DNA of 6,161 nt from Synergistaceae bacterium (GTDB lineage: Bacteria; Synergistota; Synergistia; Synergistales; Aminobacteriaceae). The notes under the pieces are model-generated. The model searched no databases. It saw nothing but the letters and a program-made list of their open reading frames with translations, and had not been told where the DNA came from. The position numbers were made by a program, and so were the translations under genes. The DNA lies in contig JAFTBA010000028.1 in NCBI GenBank assembly GCA_017458545.1, forward strand, positions 1-6,161, in the 5' to 3' direction. Of the stretch, positions 5,945-6,161 are shown one piece after another. Numbering within the stretch: position 1 is the stretch's first letter; every line of letters begins with the position of its first letter.

Positions 5945-5977
5945 ACAATATAATTCTTATAATTAAAATTATATTGT
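5945..5977. repeat. perfect 11-bp AT-rich inverted repeat
   Basis: ACAATATAATT (5945-5955) and AATTATATTGT (5967-5977) are exact reverse complements around an 11-nt AT-rich centre. The right arm begins 5 nt after the stop of the XRE-type gene. The left arm overlaps the palindrome TTGTACAA at 5941-5948. It could be a weak 3'-end hairpin for the XRE gene, though it lacks a GC stem and a T tract, or a binding site for a dimeric regulator. Confidence 0.6.
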
Positions 5978-5982
5978 TATGG

Positions 5983-6161
5983 TCAGCTTTCAATCGGGAC
6001 AACTGCAAGTGTCTTTCCCAAAGGAGCTAGAACCTTTAACACTGTGCTGAGGCGCGGGCTTGTACTGCCTCTCTCTATTCTGGCAATAATCGGCTGCTTT
6101 ACACCGCTCAGTTCTTCCAGCTTCTTTTGACTTAGCCCCTTTTCCTGCCTTGCCTTGATAA
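5983..6161 (-). CDS. XRE-family HTH protein, antitoxin-like (partial, 5' end off window)
   Basis: The last 59 sense codons (58 full residues from the edge read clearly) and a TGA stop at 5985-5983 are present; the start is beyond the right edge. The sequence KARQEKGLSQKKLEELSGV followed by KQPIIARIERGSTSPRLSTV is a classic Cro/C1-type helix-turn-helix, with the recognition helix around KQPIIARIERG. The end, VLAPLGKTLAVVPIES, is the short C-terminal strand common in HigA-type antitoxins encoded after a RelE/HigB-like toxin. A toxin gene would therefore be expected to the right, upstream of this gene. A stand-alone XRE regulator is the alternative. It is on the same strand as leuA, but a separate promoter and an inverted repeat lie between them. 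Confidence 0.8.
   Translation of the reverse strand, partial: IKARQEKGLSQKKLEELSGVKQPIIARIERGSTSPRLSTVLKVLAPLGKTLAVVPIES

Noticed and set aside
1..6161. tRNA, rRNA, CRISPR array, insertion sequence or phage attachment site
   Set aside because: I saw no cloverleaf with a conserved T-arm, no spaced direct repeats, no transposase frame and no terminal inverted repeats.

Overview
The window reads as bacterial chromosome of moderate GC, densely coded, with strong AGGAGG-type Shine-Dalgarno sites, occasional TTG and GTG starts and AT-rich gaps between genes. The gene set (an AddB/RexB-type recombination nuclease subunit, galactarate dehydratase, a type-1 2-isopropylmalate synthase and an XRE antitoxin-like protein) would fit an anaerobic gut-type bacterium, for example in the Synergistota or Clostridia. 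That placement is an impression only; nothing here proves the phylum.

Layout, left to right. (1) 1-2259, minus: the first 753 codons of an AddB/RexB-like subunit of a double-strand-break-processing helicase-nuclease; its C-terminal nuclease end lies beyond the left edge. (2) 2260-2512: divergent gap with likely promoters for both flanking genes. (3) 2513-4030, plus: garD, galactarate dehydratase, with a TTG start. (4) 4043-4077: hairpin between convergent genes that can terminate in both directions. (5) 4092-5624, minus: leuA, first enzyme of leucine synthesis. (6) 5630-5891, minus: the leuA control region, containing a consensus-like promoter, a 27-codon leader peptide with clustered Leu codons, a competing antiterminator, a strong intrinsic terminator and the leuA ribosome site. 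(7) 5945-5977: perfect 11-bp AT-rich inverted repeat. (8) 5983-6161, minus: the 3' end of an XRE-family helix-turn-helix gene of the antitoxin type, running off the right edge.

The most interesting element is the leuA leader. It has all the parts of ribosome-mediated transcription attenuation, and the positions are consistent with it. Leu codons 13, 15 and 16 of the leader peptide lie 11 nt before a segment that can pair with the 5' arm of the terminator. A third pairing can sequester that segment, and the leader stop codon is placed so that a terminating ribosome would mask it. When charged Leu-tRNA is scarce, a stalled ribosome should favour the antiterminator and leuA expression. When leucine is plentiful, the transcript should end at the T7 tract before the leuA ribosome site. 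Otherwise the genes are functionally unrelated neighbours; garD and leuA each appear to be single-gene units here.
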